Assembly (NCBI GenBank): GCA_932521035.1
Contig: OW051494.1
Span: 3,148,001 to 3,212,000, forward strand
Reading direction: 5' to 3'
Origin: Oscheius dolichura
Lineage: Eukaryota; Nematoda; Chromadorea; Rhabditida; Rhabditidae
Length of the DNA stretch: 64,000 nucleotides
Shown: positions 1-10,798 of the stretch, in pieces
How positions within the stretch are numbered: position 1 is the first letter of the stretch
Layout: each line of letters begins with the position of its first letter
The notes under the pieces: model-generated
What the model was told of the DNA's origin: nothing
Databases searched by the model: none
The model's input: the letters and a program-made list of their open reading frames with translations, nothing else
Position numbers and translations under genes: made by a program

Positions 1-68
1 CCCGTTCCGACGCATGGCGATGTGAGTAGAGGACAGCGACCTGTGGAAAGAATAACGATCTTTAGCCA

Positions 69-1241
69 ATGACAATCCAACCGGCCCAAGAGCAACCGGC
101 CGAGTACGTACAAGCACCCATGGTGGCCACCTCGGCGACTGCTCCTCCTCCATTTCCGGGGGTGAAGGCCGTCCAAGTGATCGAGCTGGAACTGTCGGAG
201 GAGTCGGCGTCGTCGTCGAGAAATTCCCCGGCTCAACAAAACAACCACACGTCACCGAGTGCCTCGCCGGAACAACAACACGATCAGCCGGAGGATTATC
301 CGCCGACCTCGTCGTATAGTTATCAGGAGGATGTGGAGGAGAAGGAGGCCAAGAAGACGCCGAGAGGCATACGGGGCAGGAGTGCCCGGCCGAATAGTGG
401 CACGGCGACGCCTGTCACCTCGGGCAAGAAAACGTGAGTAACACAGCAATATGTACTGTATTTCATCCATTTTATTCTAAAAAAAGAATTGACGAAGCAA
501 ATGGGAAAATGGGGCCGTACGGTGGGCGACACGGCCATCTCGGTCTGCCAGTAGGCGAGATGGCTGGACCGTCCTCTATTGAGACTTGAGGGGTCGTCCC
601 CTGCCTGTAGATCATAAAATGCTCAATTTCAGAAGAGGCCGAGGCCGGAAGGGACGAGGCGGCGCGAGGATAGCCGAACTGGCAGCTGAGGCCATCCACC
701 AGGGGACGGAGGATGTATATACATTTAGAGCGACGCCTGATTCGGAGGTTGGTTACTTTATTCAGTTTATGAATATTTTTAGGTCGATCCCTACGATAGA
801 GAGGCCTCCATGGGGCCGTTGTCCAAGAAGGCCCGCTTCGAGGGAGACGAGATGGCCAGAGAAGGTTTGCCTTTTTTTTAAATCATATAGATTTTGGTGG
901 TTTAGAATATGACCAGGAGGAGGAGGACGACCACAGTCGGAATAATCCGAATTCTTCGAAGAAAGTACCCAAGTTGAGGATTCTGTTGCCGGTGAAGCAG
1001 CCGTCGGAAGAAGAAGCGGAGCAGACGCCGCCGGCATATGCGAAGACGAAGAATTTGGGGATTCGGGGGAAGATGGGCAAACGAGGAGCCGACAACGAGG
1101 AACAGCGGATTACCAGAAGCAAAGTGAGTACACATCAAGGGAGAGATTGTATAATACTTCTATACAATAATATGACTCTAGAAGCAGATCGTATTTATTT
1201 CAAGAGATATAACCAATACAGTTGGATTCCTCACCCTTTGA
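69..1241 (+). CDS. Low-complexity basic/acidic nuclear-type protein (5' part)
   Basis: The ATG at 69 follows an acceptor-like CTTTAG by three bases. Exons read about 69-433, 633-747, 783-864 and 906-1123, all with GT..AG borders and open frames. The protein begins MTIQPAQEQPAEYVQ, is rich in Ser/Pro/Glu, and then has basic stretches (RGRGRKGRGG, KKARF, KVPKLRILLPVK) that suggest a nuclear, chromatin- or transcription-linked role. No folded domain is visible. One possible final exon (1182-1241) adds 19 residues and a stop. The alternative is that the 1123 donor splices to the exon at about 1705, making this the N-terminal part of the ANKRD11/12-like gene downstream; the intron would then contain the inverted repeat at 1321-1450. 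I cannot choose between the models without transcript data. Function is not assigned. Confidence 0.55.
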
Positions 1242-1320
1242 AACCCCTAACTAGATCATTTTAGCTCGGGAACTCTCTTGCTGGATGCGATAGGCGGATT
1301 TTGCGGAAAAATGTAAAAAG

Positions 1321-1450
1321 CCGGGTATACGGTAGCTCGCGGACCCGCACCCGTAAAGTAGCACGGGGGCATAGCAGTCGGCAGCTCTTTTGAATAAGTT
1401 GGAATGTTTTGCCGATGATATACGGGTGCAGCAGGGCGGGCTACCGTATC
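1321..1450. repeat. Short inverted-repeat (MITE-like) element
   Basis: The left end reads GGGTATACGGTAGCTCGC and the right end, reverse-complemented, reads CTGGATACGGTAGCCCGC; each is followed further in by GCACCCGTA. The ~130-bp segment can therefore fold into an imperfect hairpin. The inner GCACCCGTA block equals the start of the repeat family found at 12.5, 13.0 and 62.2 kb, so it may be a diverged relative. The 124-codon open frame across it on the minus strand looks like chance. Confidence 0.5.
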
Positions 1451-1704
1451 CAGATAATTTTTTTGATTTTGGGTGGATATCAGAGAGCAGTCACGGGTTT
1501 TCATGCCTTCCTCTAGGTAAATCGACCGAACTCGTCTAGAATAGAAGCTGTGAAGCTCAAATACGCTGAATAAGGGTTTAGTGGGTGGTGAATCCAACGG
1601 CATTGCTCTCATCTCTTGAGGTGAACACAAACGGCTTCTAGAGCCAAATAATTGGATAAAACTGTATGTTTTGATTTAAAAAAAGTAATGTTTAGAGTGA
1701 TAAG

Positions 1705-2752
1705 ATGCGACAAAATGCAAAACATCTGGAAGATGACGGGGATAATTTGTCTATCAAGAAGAAACGCACCCGGATAACTCTCACGCCGTTGCCAGAAGTA
1801 TGCCAGATCAATATTTATACTTTTATTTTGAGGAGCCACCAGAGACTTCGATAACGATTCGCCCTATAGAGCGACAAATAACACCTATCCCGGATACACT
1901 TACGGAAGGACAGAAGATTCTTTATATGCCTCCACATAAGGGAATTTATCAGCTGAAGAAAAGAGTTTGTGCCCTTTATTCTCTTATTTATTCATTCCTT
2001 TGAAGATTGAAGCCAGATGGGAAGAAGATTGTAAGAAAGACAGTGAAAACTTGAAGAAATCAACGGAGAGATTTTCAAAACTGTTGATATACTCAAATGA
2101 GGAACGATCCAATGCAATAACTGTTAGAAATGGCGAATATGACGACGTGAGTTCGGCTAGCGGCCTATAATAGTTTTATGGCCTTCAGTTTCCTCAAAAC
2201 CTTCCCCCAGACATGCAAAATGATCTGAAAGTTTCCGAGCTGTTGACAGCACAATATCAAGAGCGGAAAGAACTTTTCCACAAAATGAAAATAGAGAAGA
2301 CCCGATTGCAAATGACATATGAGCAAGAATATGTTAGAATGATCAAAAGACGGGAAGGAACTGCCCCGTTGATGTCTTTCACACGAATCCATAGAGAAGA
2401 GGAAGTACTGAAGTAAGTTATGGATAAGTTACCCAAGAAAGAAAACAATTATAGCCCACTGTTTGTCGATGCCCCTCCTCACAGAGCACCACAAATCGAT
2501 GAGGCATCTTTTTATGCAAAGATTGACAAGAAAACCCATCAAATGTTCACTGAACACAAGATGGACTGTAATATATTGTACACAAATCAGGTATAGTCTC
2601 TCGCCATCATAATTTTCCTATTCTTTTCTCTTCAGCGCGAGCAGTGGCGGAGCTTCTTCAGGAAAAAGGTATTCCCAGACTTGGAAAAGATTTTACAAGA
2701 CATTGTTTTACTGGTCCCTTCAGAAAGGCTGAAAATTCTATATTTAGAGTAA
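1705..2752 (+). CDS. ANKRD11/12-like conserved C-terminal region
   Basis: Exons: from ATG 1705 (directly after TGATAAG) to about 1797, then about 1833-1963, 2005-2146, 2190-2414, about 2441-2590 and 2636-2752, with short introns and a TAA at 2750. The protein is charged and helical: KVSELLTAQYQERKELFHKM, then EKTRLQMTYEQEYVRMIKRR, a neutral turn with PLMSFTRIH, and late NILYTNQREQWRSFF. This order (long Leu/Gln/Glu helix, REGTAPLMSFTRI-type segment, QREQW near the end) resembles the conserved C-terminal tail of vertebrate ANKRD11/ANKRD12, nuclear regulators that bind histone deacetylases. The resemblance is from memory and has not been aligned. No ankyrin repeats are visible upstream. It may be one gene with the 69-1241 exons. 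It ends 145 bp before EMC8/9 on the same strand, which is operon-like spacing. Confidence 0.5.
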
Positions 2753-2897
2753 CACGCGTGTTCAATATTACGGTTAAAAATCGAACATAAACATAAATAT
2801 CTTTGCTCTTCGTTGTGTTCTTCTTCTTCCGCGGAGTTTTTACTCCTTTTCTATTACAAATTGATGTTTTATTTCTATTATATGTTGTATAATTTAG

Positions 2898-3605
2898 ATG
2901 ATAGTAACAGTAGAACCTGTACCGTATGCTGGAATTGTTCTCCATGCTTTGAAATATCCGTCAAAAGGCGTTTTCGGTTTGTTGATTGGTTCAAAAGACG
3001 CAAAAGGAGTCAAGGTAGCCTTATTTGTTTTGTAAACTTTGTTTCTCTTTTCAGATTACTTCTGTAGTTCCTGTTACGCATGAAACTCATCCACTAGCTC
3101 CTATCTTAGAAATAGCCCTCGGTCTCATAAGCTCTAGTAATTCGATAAATGGAAATATTGTTGGTGCTTACTTCGCAAACCCGAACTATCAGGATAAAAG
3201 GTGTTTTTTTTACTATAAATTAGGTTAATTTTAGAATTTATTTCAGTTTAAGTCTTTATGCAACTCGGCTAGCTGAACGCATTGGTTCTGTCAATAACTC
3301 TCAACCCCTTCTGGTACAAGTAATAAATTGGCAACTAAATCCCGACTGCCCTTCAAATTGTCTCGGAGCTTATGTAAAAGATGGCGATTCATGGAAAGAT
3401 GTTCAGTAAGTTGTATAATTTTTATACTCTAATGGTTATTTCTAGGCTCCATGCAGATTCTGCTTGTTTACGAATAACTTCGCGTGCAATTGAACAGAAG
3501 TTTCACAGAAATATTGTTGATTTGGACAATCATTTGGATAAGCCCGATTTGGATTTCTTCAACGCTGAGCTTAACGGTCAATTAAAAGAAATTAGCGGAT
3601 TGTGA
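2898..3605 (+). CDS. EMC8: ER membrane protein complex subunit 8/9
   Basis: The ATG is fused to an acceptor (AATTTAG|ATG), typical of spliced-leader addition. Five exons give a protein of about 195 residues. It starts MIVTVEPVPYAGIVLHALKY, matching the EMC8/9 opening (YxxMVLHxxKYP), continues with LLIGSKD, a PLAPILEIAL helix like the family's LAPMLEVAL, and ends with NIVDLDNHLDKPDLDFFN, the family's VDFDNHLDD..DW.N hallmark near the C-terminus. EMC8/9 is an MPN-fold subunit without a metal-protease motif that sits on the cytosolic side of the EMC, which inserts tail-anchored and multipass proteins into the ER membrane. Length is near the usual ~200-210. It lies 145 bp downstream of the preceding gene on the same strand, so co-transcription is plausible. 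Confidence 0.88.
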
Positions 3606-4403
3606 TCTCGATTTCTGTGATAAGAGTCATTCTGTCATTCCATCATGTTTTCGCGAATTGTTTTTTTAGATGAACCATGCAATTGTAGGCAACAGAGTGC
3701 ACCTATGTAACATACAACATAGGCTATGGTGTACAATTTTCTCCTGTTCCATGAGATGCCCCATGGAAGTCATTTATCCTGGCGCCTTAATCCGTAGAAC
3801 AGGCGTGTGCTTTTTTGCAGGCCAGTGAGGGGCACTTCGTCTTATTTACTACAACAAGTCGTGTTTTTCTTAGCCGCAGCTAGACGGATTTTGTAGTCGG
3901 CGAGAGATGAAGATCCGCGAAGATTTCCATCGGCCTTATTCGGTTCAAGCTGATCCAGCCAAAGAATAACTGCCTGGAACACATTACAACATCGTTTCTC
4001 TCTAACAAATCAGTCTTTTTGCGCTTGACACCCGCTCTTCAATCGATTCCTTATCTTGCCCCCGGCATGATGGACTCCGAAGAGACTCCTCGGGGTCTGA
4101 TTTTGCCTTGATTTCACCGGAAGCGGGGGGAACTCTTTCCACATCTTCTTCTTCATTGCCCCAGTTGAGAAGCCGTCTTACTCTTGCCTAAGTTTATGAA
4201 AAAAATGAACCGAGAGATCTGGGACGGCGAGATAATGGTGCCGTCTGTTGTTTCAATAACGAGTCCTTCTTCCGTTCCATGCTTTCCCTAATTTCTTCTA
4301 TGAACTCTTGACATTTTATATTTTCAAAAATATGAGTTTTGACGAGTTTTTCCTTGTTTTTTTCCCGAATAAGTTGGCATTTACAGTAATCTCCAATGTG
4401 GCT
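3606..4403. other. Intergenic stretch, no gene seen
   Basis: About 800 bp between EMC8/9 and the semaphorin start. I find no convincing exon, RNA gene or long repeat on either strand. It presumably holds the EMC8/9 3' end and the semaphorin promoter/5' UTR. There is a small imperfect palindrome at about 3695-3720 (CTATGTAACATACAACATAG). Confidence 0.5.
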
Positions 4404-6607
4404 ATGTTCCTTCTCTTTTTTATAACATCTCTTCTCTCCGTCAACGCGTTACGCTTCTCGACGATTGAAGATGTTCTCCCCATTAATGTCTCATCCGGTA
4501 GAGACTGTTTCTAGTTCTTTTTGAGAAGAACACTATTCAGATTCTCAAATTCTGACCATTTCAAAGGAAGATCTCCTGGTGGTCTTGGATTTGAATACGA
4601 ATTATGTTATTTTGGGCGGAAGGTGAGCCGATCCGAGAAAGAGAACAATACAACGGATAATCTACAGAAATGCCGCGTATAATATCTCTCTTTGGGATGT
4701 CAACGTCCGGCACACGGTCAGCTGGCCCACTAATAATGCCACCCGTCATGAGTGCTCTATGATTATCAGCGTCAGTTTAATCTATTCTCTTCTATTTCTA
4801 ACCTGAGTATCCTACGGCCTACGCAGACAATTGACTGATCCATTTCAGAGTACCTGTGACAATTTCATTCGTTCGTATTACCAGCTGCGGGATGGCTTTG
4901 TCCTCTGTGGCACTCATGGCCAGCGTCCGATGTGCAAGCGATTCACCGGCGGTTGGGCCGACCCCGTGCCGGTGGAGACGTTCCCCGGCGAGGGACTGAG
5001 CCCCTTCACTCCGATGGTCAAAGCCCCGTTTGTCAATGCCGATGGCCGCCTGTTTACGGCAAATGCCCCGGAATATTCGCAGTCGGCCGATGCCATCTGG
5101 CTGAGGAAGACGGTCAACAAGAGGGAGAAGGCCATCCGCACGGCCAGAGGCGAGAGCGCCTTCGACAGTGCCCAATTCGTGGCGATGGAGGAGAACGGAC
5201 AGGTGGGAGGAGGCGGAGAGGACAGGGGAGGACCAGAGAGATTCAGGATGTTTTGGCCTTCTTCAACGAGTTGCCAACGGACGCGGAGGGGTGCGGCCTG
5301 AGGAAGGTAGCCCGAGTCGGGCGTGTCTGTAAAGATGATCCCGGAGCCATGTGAGCCCCGTCCTCCTGTCTCCCTAATGACCTAAATTACAGTAGTTTCC
5401 CGGACGAGTGGAGTTCGTTTGTCAAGGCCCGGCTCGAGTGCTCCGTGACCCAGGACGGCTACGACAGTCTGCTCTTCAATCAGCTGACCTCGTTGGTCTC
5501 CTCCGATGGCCTCTTTGTCGGCATCTTCCGCTCCCAGCTGGCTGGACTCGGCTTCTCGGCCATCTGCCTCTTCCCCCGGGAGACGATCTCCTCCGTCTTG
5601 GCTTCTCCCTTCGCGACGAAAGGCGCCGCCACCTGTCCCCGAGCCACTACCGATGCCCTTCAAAGGACACTGAGGGGAAATCCCCTGATTCAGAAGAGTA
5701 GGTCCCGACTAGAATGTGTATTGTAAGGCGTACTGTATAGAGATCAAAACCGACCCGGTGTTCGTCTACAGCGGCGAGGAGGACGTTGTGGCGATGACGG
5801 TCCAGCACAATGTGACGGATTTGTCCGGCCTGGACTACAGTATCTTCTACCTGGGAACCACCAAGGGCCGCGTCTTCAAAGTGGCCATCGGCGGAGGAGG
5901 AGGAGGAGGCACCGCCGCCCATGTGGCCACCCTTATTCCGCTGAGCACCGCCACCACGGTCAAGAGTCTCTGGCTGAGACAGGAGCGGCTGGCCAACCAG
6001 AAGACGACGACCTCGCTCTTCGTTCTCTCGGAGTCGTCCGTTACCAAGGCCCCCACGACGACGTGCGGGCAGGCGGCCAACTGCTCGGCCTGCCTCGCCA
6101 TGGGCGATCCCCAATGTGCCTGGATCCTCCACGGGGCCGAGTGTGTCACCGTCGAGGAGAACTACTTGTCAGTTTCTCTTCTGTCTCATTTTAAAGGAGA
6201 TCGTTTTCAGCAGACGAGAATACCTGACCCAGCAGATGGCCAAGTGCCCAAAGGCGTCTCCTCCCCCGGTGGCGGAGGTCAAGAAGAGTCTGGCCGCCCT
6301 GCCGTGTCTCTGTCAAAAGGCCGAGCCCTGCGTGACCCAGGTCATCCAGAAGGAACTCCAGCCCATCATCTCCAGTGGTACGGTCTCCTTCTCTAGCCAT
6401 CCCTCTCAAATTATAGAAGGAGCCGTCGGCAGTCTGTTCTTCCTGTCGGTCGGCCTGCTAGCCGGTGCCCTTCTGAACTGTCTCTGTACCCGGAACAGCA
6501 ACTACAAGAAGGAGGAGAGGCCGCCGCGCCTCGATGCCTACACGGCCCCCGTCCTGCGGCAGTCCCCCCGCGCCAGTCTCCATTCCAGTATCCATACATA
6601 TTGTTAA
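4404..6607 (+). CDS. smp-1: Class 1 transmembrane semaphorin
   Basis: The signal peptide MFLLFFITSLLSVNA starts at 4404; an in-frame ATG at 4308 would only add a poor leader. Multi-exon, with introns of about 40-60 bp. Semaphorin-domain marks in order: VILGGRNAAYNISL (sema VLLGGRN), NFIRSYYQLRDGFVLCGTH (NYIRV..LLVCGTNA), DVLAFFNE, RVGRVCKDD, W..FVKARLEC, GLFVGIFRSQLAG..AICLF, IFYLGTTKGRVFKV, then a PSI cysteine cluster with CSACLAMGDPQCAW. There is no immunoglobulin domain. A transmembrane helix (SLFFLSVGLLAGALLNCLC) is followed by a ~45-residue cytoplasmic tail ending HSSIHTYC. Sema+PSI+TM without Ig is the class 1 pattern (C. elegans SMP-1/SMP-2), a plexin ligand in epidermal and axon guidance. 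A Gly8 run interrupts one blade of the propeller. Assignment to SMP-1 rather than SMP-2 is uncertain. Confidence 0.85.
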
Positions 6608-6697
6608 TCCCTCCCCCAATTTATTACAGGTCACGACGACGACGGGTACCGTTTAATATGATATGTTCATAGCAGTAAATATATTTCTTTTCTTCTC

Positions 6698-8030
6698 TCA
6701 ATTCTTTGAAGGTAGCCAGAATATTTTCCTATTAGCGTCGCGGGATTGGGCCGCCTCGGCCAGTATCTTCTCCGACGGGTGGCCGCCGCCATGCCCGCAA
6801 CAGGCGCTATTCTCCTTCCACGAGCAGCCTCCGTCTTCGTAGATCTCCTTCTTCCAAATGGGAACAGTCCGTTTCAATTCGTCGATGGCCAGCTCCGTGG
6901 CGGCTATGGCCTCTTTCCGATGGGCCGAGGCGATCGTAATCACGACGGATGCCTCTCCGACGGGGACGGTGCCCACCCTAAAGGTGGATCTTACAGTATT
7001 CCCCGACTACCTACCGATGGATGATGACAATCCTCTCCAGCGTGGGATACGTGTTCCTCAGCTTGGCACACAGCTTCCTCAGCTCCTTGTAGGCCATGTC
7101 GTCGTAGGACTCATAATCCAGGCGGACGACTGTCCTTCCGTTGAAGGTGTCTCTCGTCGTCCCCACAAAGACCGACTCCGCGCCACAGGAGGGGCTGAAG
7201 AGGGGAGATCAGCCTTCTCTTCGAGCAGTTACCTATTCACAATCTTCAGCGTCTCCTCCACGTCCAGGCGGTCCGTGGTAATCCGGAGAATGTCGTCAGT
7301 GAACTGGTGGATGAGGGAGGAGATCATCTCGGGAGTCGCCTGGTCACTGTCGCTGCTGACATCCAGAAAAGAGAATCGTCTGTCAGTACGGGCCATAGCT
7401 AGTGCTTGTTTCTGATGTTTCACATAAACCGGCCAGACGATCTCTTCAAAATAGCCGGGAAGATCCGGTGGGTCATAGGATCGCTGATCCCGGCGGCGGT
7501 TACACGTCTTCTGTGAAATATTCATCTTTTTGGGAGAAAACTACAAACCTTATCCAAAATGAGAAACAATATCTGATCACAGAAAGCTTGCACCTCCTCG
7601 AGTTCCGTTATCATATTTCCTTCGACAATTACATAGTCAAATCGGCTACGAGCCTAATTTCTCTAGTATCCTCAAAATTCGAATAACTAACTGTTCTAAT
7701 AGCTTCTCGAAAGCCCGTCGCATCAATGGCTGTGGGGCAATCGTAGTTATAATAAAACGGGGGGTCGGCATTCTCTCCTCTGATGAATTTATTTACCTAT
7801 AGGAGATCAGCTGATTGAACATTATTAACCTTTTCCTTTTCCATGAAGAAATCATCCTGATGGATTATTTCTACTGATCTATGCCGTCCTGTCAGCTGAA
7901 ACGGGTGGGTGTATTTTGCCCAGCTATCAAAACTCACCATCTCCTTCAATGCGTCGGCTATTGTAGTTTTTCCAGAATTGGTACAACCTGCAATGGCGAG
8001 GACCTGCCCCACTTGGCTTTCACCGCTCAT
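6698..8030 (-). CDS. Fusion: nicotinamide riboside kinase + molybdopterin synthase large subunit
   Basis: Minus-strand gene from ATG 8030. N-terminal half: Walker A in [11 protein letters not shown], a QDDFF segment, DYVIVEGNM (NMRK LIIEGF), then [19 protein letters not shown] followed by VWPVYVKH, the NMRK1 signature. NMRK phosphorylates nicotinamide riboside for NAD synthesis. Without a stop, and inside one exon (7206-7519), the frame continues into [20 protein letters not shown], the MOCS2B/MoaE start. After one intron come [49 protein letters not shown] and [12 protein letters not shown], the full MoaE catalytic core that makes molybdopterin from precursor Z with MOCS2A. Both halves look complete. 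The joining exon is continuous, so a two-gene reading would need an internal start. It lies last in a same-strand run behind two genes spaced about 125-160 bp apart. A MOCS2A (MoaD) partner is not in the window. Confidence 0.88.
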
Positions 8031-8154
8031 CTTTAGTTTTCTTTTATAGAAAAACTGGTAAAAATGGTGAAATAGATGTTTCAAACTGATAAAGCGAACA
8101 TAAAAACGGTAGTCGAAAAAGATTTATTGATAAGAAATCAATAGCGGTCACAGA

Positions 8155-9079
8155 TCAGAACTCGTCTTGCGAGGAGAAACCATCGAAGACAGCCTGCAAT
8201 AAACACGCATGACAAAAGAATATAACGTTTACTGTCAAGTTTTTCAGCTCAGGCGTGTCGGAGAAACGTCTGAGAATTGTCGAGTTGTGAATATTTTCTT
8301 TGTGTTCCTATAAAAGAAATATAAATAAGAGCTCAATAATCTTATTCGAGAAACAGGTTGAAAATGATCTTACGGTATCTGAATCCTGTGAAAAACTATC
8401 AGCGGCAATAACAGAGCAGATCAGTTTCCGACATTCGTTTCCACTATCTTGCGAAAAGTCATCTAGTTCATGTTTATAAAGAGGACGAATATCTTCATTT
8501 GAATCTTGAGAGAAGTCATCGTGTACCTGAAATTGGTAAATTAAAACAATAAGAGATCAAGTCTACTGGCTGGAGCGCTAAGTACGAATCTCTAGAATTC
8601 TCACTAGGAACATAGGAACTGCTATAATGGACTGGATTGTTGTATTGTAAAGTACATTCATCAGAAAACTAAAAAAATAAGCATTTTCAATAGCAAGCAA
8701 GAGAAACATCGTCATTTGAAAAGTCGCTTCTAGTAACAATGCATTCATCAGATGAAAAATCAGCAACGGTATTATCTACAACCTCTAGAAACGAAATGAG
8801 ATCCAAGAAGAGTTTACTTTTGGTGCCAGTTTTTCTACTTTTATGGTCCTTTCGTTGTTCAAAAAAACCTTCAAGTTTATCTGCAAGAACATCGAGAAAC
8901 TCTTCGTTGGAAAGAGACCCTAAACACTAGAAATCATAGGAATAAACTCTTTAAGAAAAAAAGAAATCGAGTAATTGCAAACCTTTGATGTTGTTAAAAG
9001 AATTCCGCATTTTTTCATCCTGCGCATGAGACAATATATCAAGTATGCATTCGGATATAAATTTAGGTATATTATTCAT
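8155..9079 (-). CDS. Unknown acidic protein with FSQDS/FSSDE repeats
   Basis: ATG at 9079 follows TTAATTTCAG|AATT. Six or so exons on the minus strand give about 235 residues: MNNIPKFISECILDIL..., a helical part with NEEFLDVLADKLEGFFEQRK, then a disordered acidic tail with repeated aromatic-Ser-acidic units: ADFSSDEC, SDFSNDDV, FSDECT, DDFSQDSNED, DDFSQDSGNE, DSFSQDSDT, GFSSQDEF at the C-terminus. The SQD/SQDS units resemble clustered ATM/ATR-type SQ sites, which would suit its position directly downstream of the DNA-repair gene NSE1, but that is inference. I recognise no domain. The gene is 158 bp downstream of NSE1 and 124 bp upstream of the NMRK-MOCS2B gene, all on the minus strand, compatible with a nematode operon. 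Exon borders are read by eye. Confidence 0.6.
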
Positions 9080-9237
9080 AATTCTGAAATTAATTGGAAG
9101 CAAATTAAGGGCTCGTTATTAAAACAAGAAGTAACGGAGGAAAATAAACACGGAAGGTGAAAATCAAAAGAAGGTAACACAAGAAGTAAGAAGTAAATAA
9201 ATTTTATTAATGAGATCCCTTATATTGCCGTATTTCC

Positions 9238-10459
9238 TTATGAATCTGTATCTGATTCCATACTAACGTCGACCTTTAACGCAGCAATTCTAGGTCGCAC
9301 TGGTTGAGTTATAGTGCTTTGACTCTGAAAAAAAGTGAAATATAAGCAAAATAAATACTTGAGAAGGTTTAATCCTTGGCATCTCTTTTGGAATTGGCTC
9401 TTTACAGCGATTATTTGGACAATCAACCGTAGTCTCAGTGTTTAATGCGCTAAGCCTAAAGGTAATGCTTTTTTTCTATAAAAAAAAATTAAAAACAGTA
9501 CATTTTAAAACAAGACCTATGAGTAACACCTTTGCACTTAGTGCAAGTAACTACTTTGTCCTTCCTGATATTGATGCGATCACAAAGTGTACAAACAGGT
9601 GGATCGTATTTATATTTTATCATATTGGACAACTCAGCAGCTCCGCGTACTCCTAATGTAAACCTCCCGTCAATCTAAAATATACCACTGCCTATTTAAA
9701 TATGAATAAAACCTCTTCTAGAAAGAACTCCTCGGTTAGTTTGGTTAAGATTGCTTCTACCTTTTTCAAGTTCATTGTGTTGGGAAGATCACGACCCGTA
9801 AATATAGCCCAATTTCTCTCAAAGTAGCCATCTTCCGATTGAAGAATTTTTTCTATGAATAATGTCAATAGATATCTGTCGTCCGGCCTGAAAATAAAAA
9901 CATGACCGAAGAGAGCAAAATTTTTACGAGAAATTAGATGACCACAGAAGACAGTTTGAAAAAGGCACTTCAGTGATTAGAGCCACGTACGGTGTACCCG
10001 TTACTTCATGTGCATACTCGGTAACTCTCAAGCCTACCTAAAAAGAGTACTTGTACACCTGTGAGCTTACTTCTCTGATACTGTTATTTGTTTTATCAAT
10101 AAGAATTCGGTAGAGTCTGTCCAAGTCGTCTTCAGAGCATTTTATTTTTACAAAATCTTTGTAAGATCCTAAATCTTGTGAACTATAGAGGTAAATTCTG
10201 GAAAACTAACGCTGCATGTCTACTTCTACAATATAACGCATATATGGCACATAAAACTCTTTTTTCTAAATGCAGTTTACATTACAATTACAACAAATCA
10301 ATTAAAACTAACCGTTACGAGTGGCTTTTTCATCAAGCATTGAATTAGATAATGATAAGATTCCTTATTTGCATCATAATTTTTAGCTTTTGTTATAATT
10401 TCCATAAACTCTATTACCTCATCTTGTGTATTGCCTTGTGTGCTAACATTTTGCGTCAT
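9238..10459 (-). CDS. NSMCE1: SMC5/6 complex subunit NSE1 (variant RING E3)
   Basis: ATG at 10459. Exons give MTQNVSTQGNTQDEVIEF, a YHYLIQCLMKKPLVT helix, FVKIKCSEDDLDRLYRILI, VTEYAHEVTGTPYVALI, RNWAIFTG, VEAILTKLTEEFFLE and DGRFTLGVRGAAELS, which match NSE1's tandem winged-helix region (DGKFTLGVRALAEL in relatives). The C-terminal RING-like domain shows CTLC, CTKC, THRSC and CPNNRC, i.e. C-x2-C...C-x2-C-x4-H-x3-C...C-x4-C. NSE1 is the RING subunit of SMC5/6, acting with NSE3/MAGE in recombination repair. The last exon ends VDVSMESDTDS. The intron inside the RING (donor after SCFKM, acceptor CCTTTAG at about 9459) is inferred by eye and is the weakest border. It is first in the minus-strand run and would drive the downstream genes if the run is an operon. 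Confidence 0.82.
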
Positions 10460-10798
10460 CCTATAAATGTATATTATGATATACATTAGCAGAAAATATA
10501 AGAAAAAACAAACAAGAAGAGAGAATAAAGAAAAATAGAACGGAAACATGAAATTCATTTTCAAAATGGCAGTACGGCGGTGCTCGTTTACTGGTGATCT
10601 TTGGCGCGCGTCAAAAACGTATGCTGGCCATTGTCGGAATGAGGAAATCTGATCAAAAAAAGTACCAGTCTTTATTCTTGAAGATTATGGCAAGGAAGTG
10701 GGAAATGCTGTACAAAGTATGCATGTGGATGACACGTGCTGTATAAGTCGGAAAGTGAGTATATACAATGGCAATCAATACAAGGCATTTTTTGAGGG
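10460..10798. other. Divergent/convergent gap, no firm gene
   Basis: This gap lies between the NSE1 start and the DUF273 stop. A short plus-strand reading starts at about 10566 (MAVRRCSFTGDLW...) and another open stretch at about 10693-10754 could be exons of a tiny gene, but neither shows a recognisable domain and the splice signals are weak. It probably contains the NSE1 promoter. Confidence 0.35.

Noticed and set aside
1256-1630. 124-codon minus-strand frame
   Set aside because: It crosses an inverted repeat and has no recognisable protein features.
4308-4403. Upstream in-frame ATG for the semaphorin
   Set aside because: It adds 32 residues with a poor leader, whereas ATG 4404 gives a clean signal peptide.
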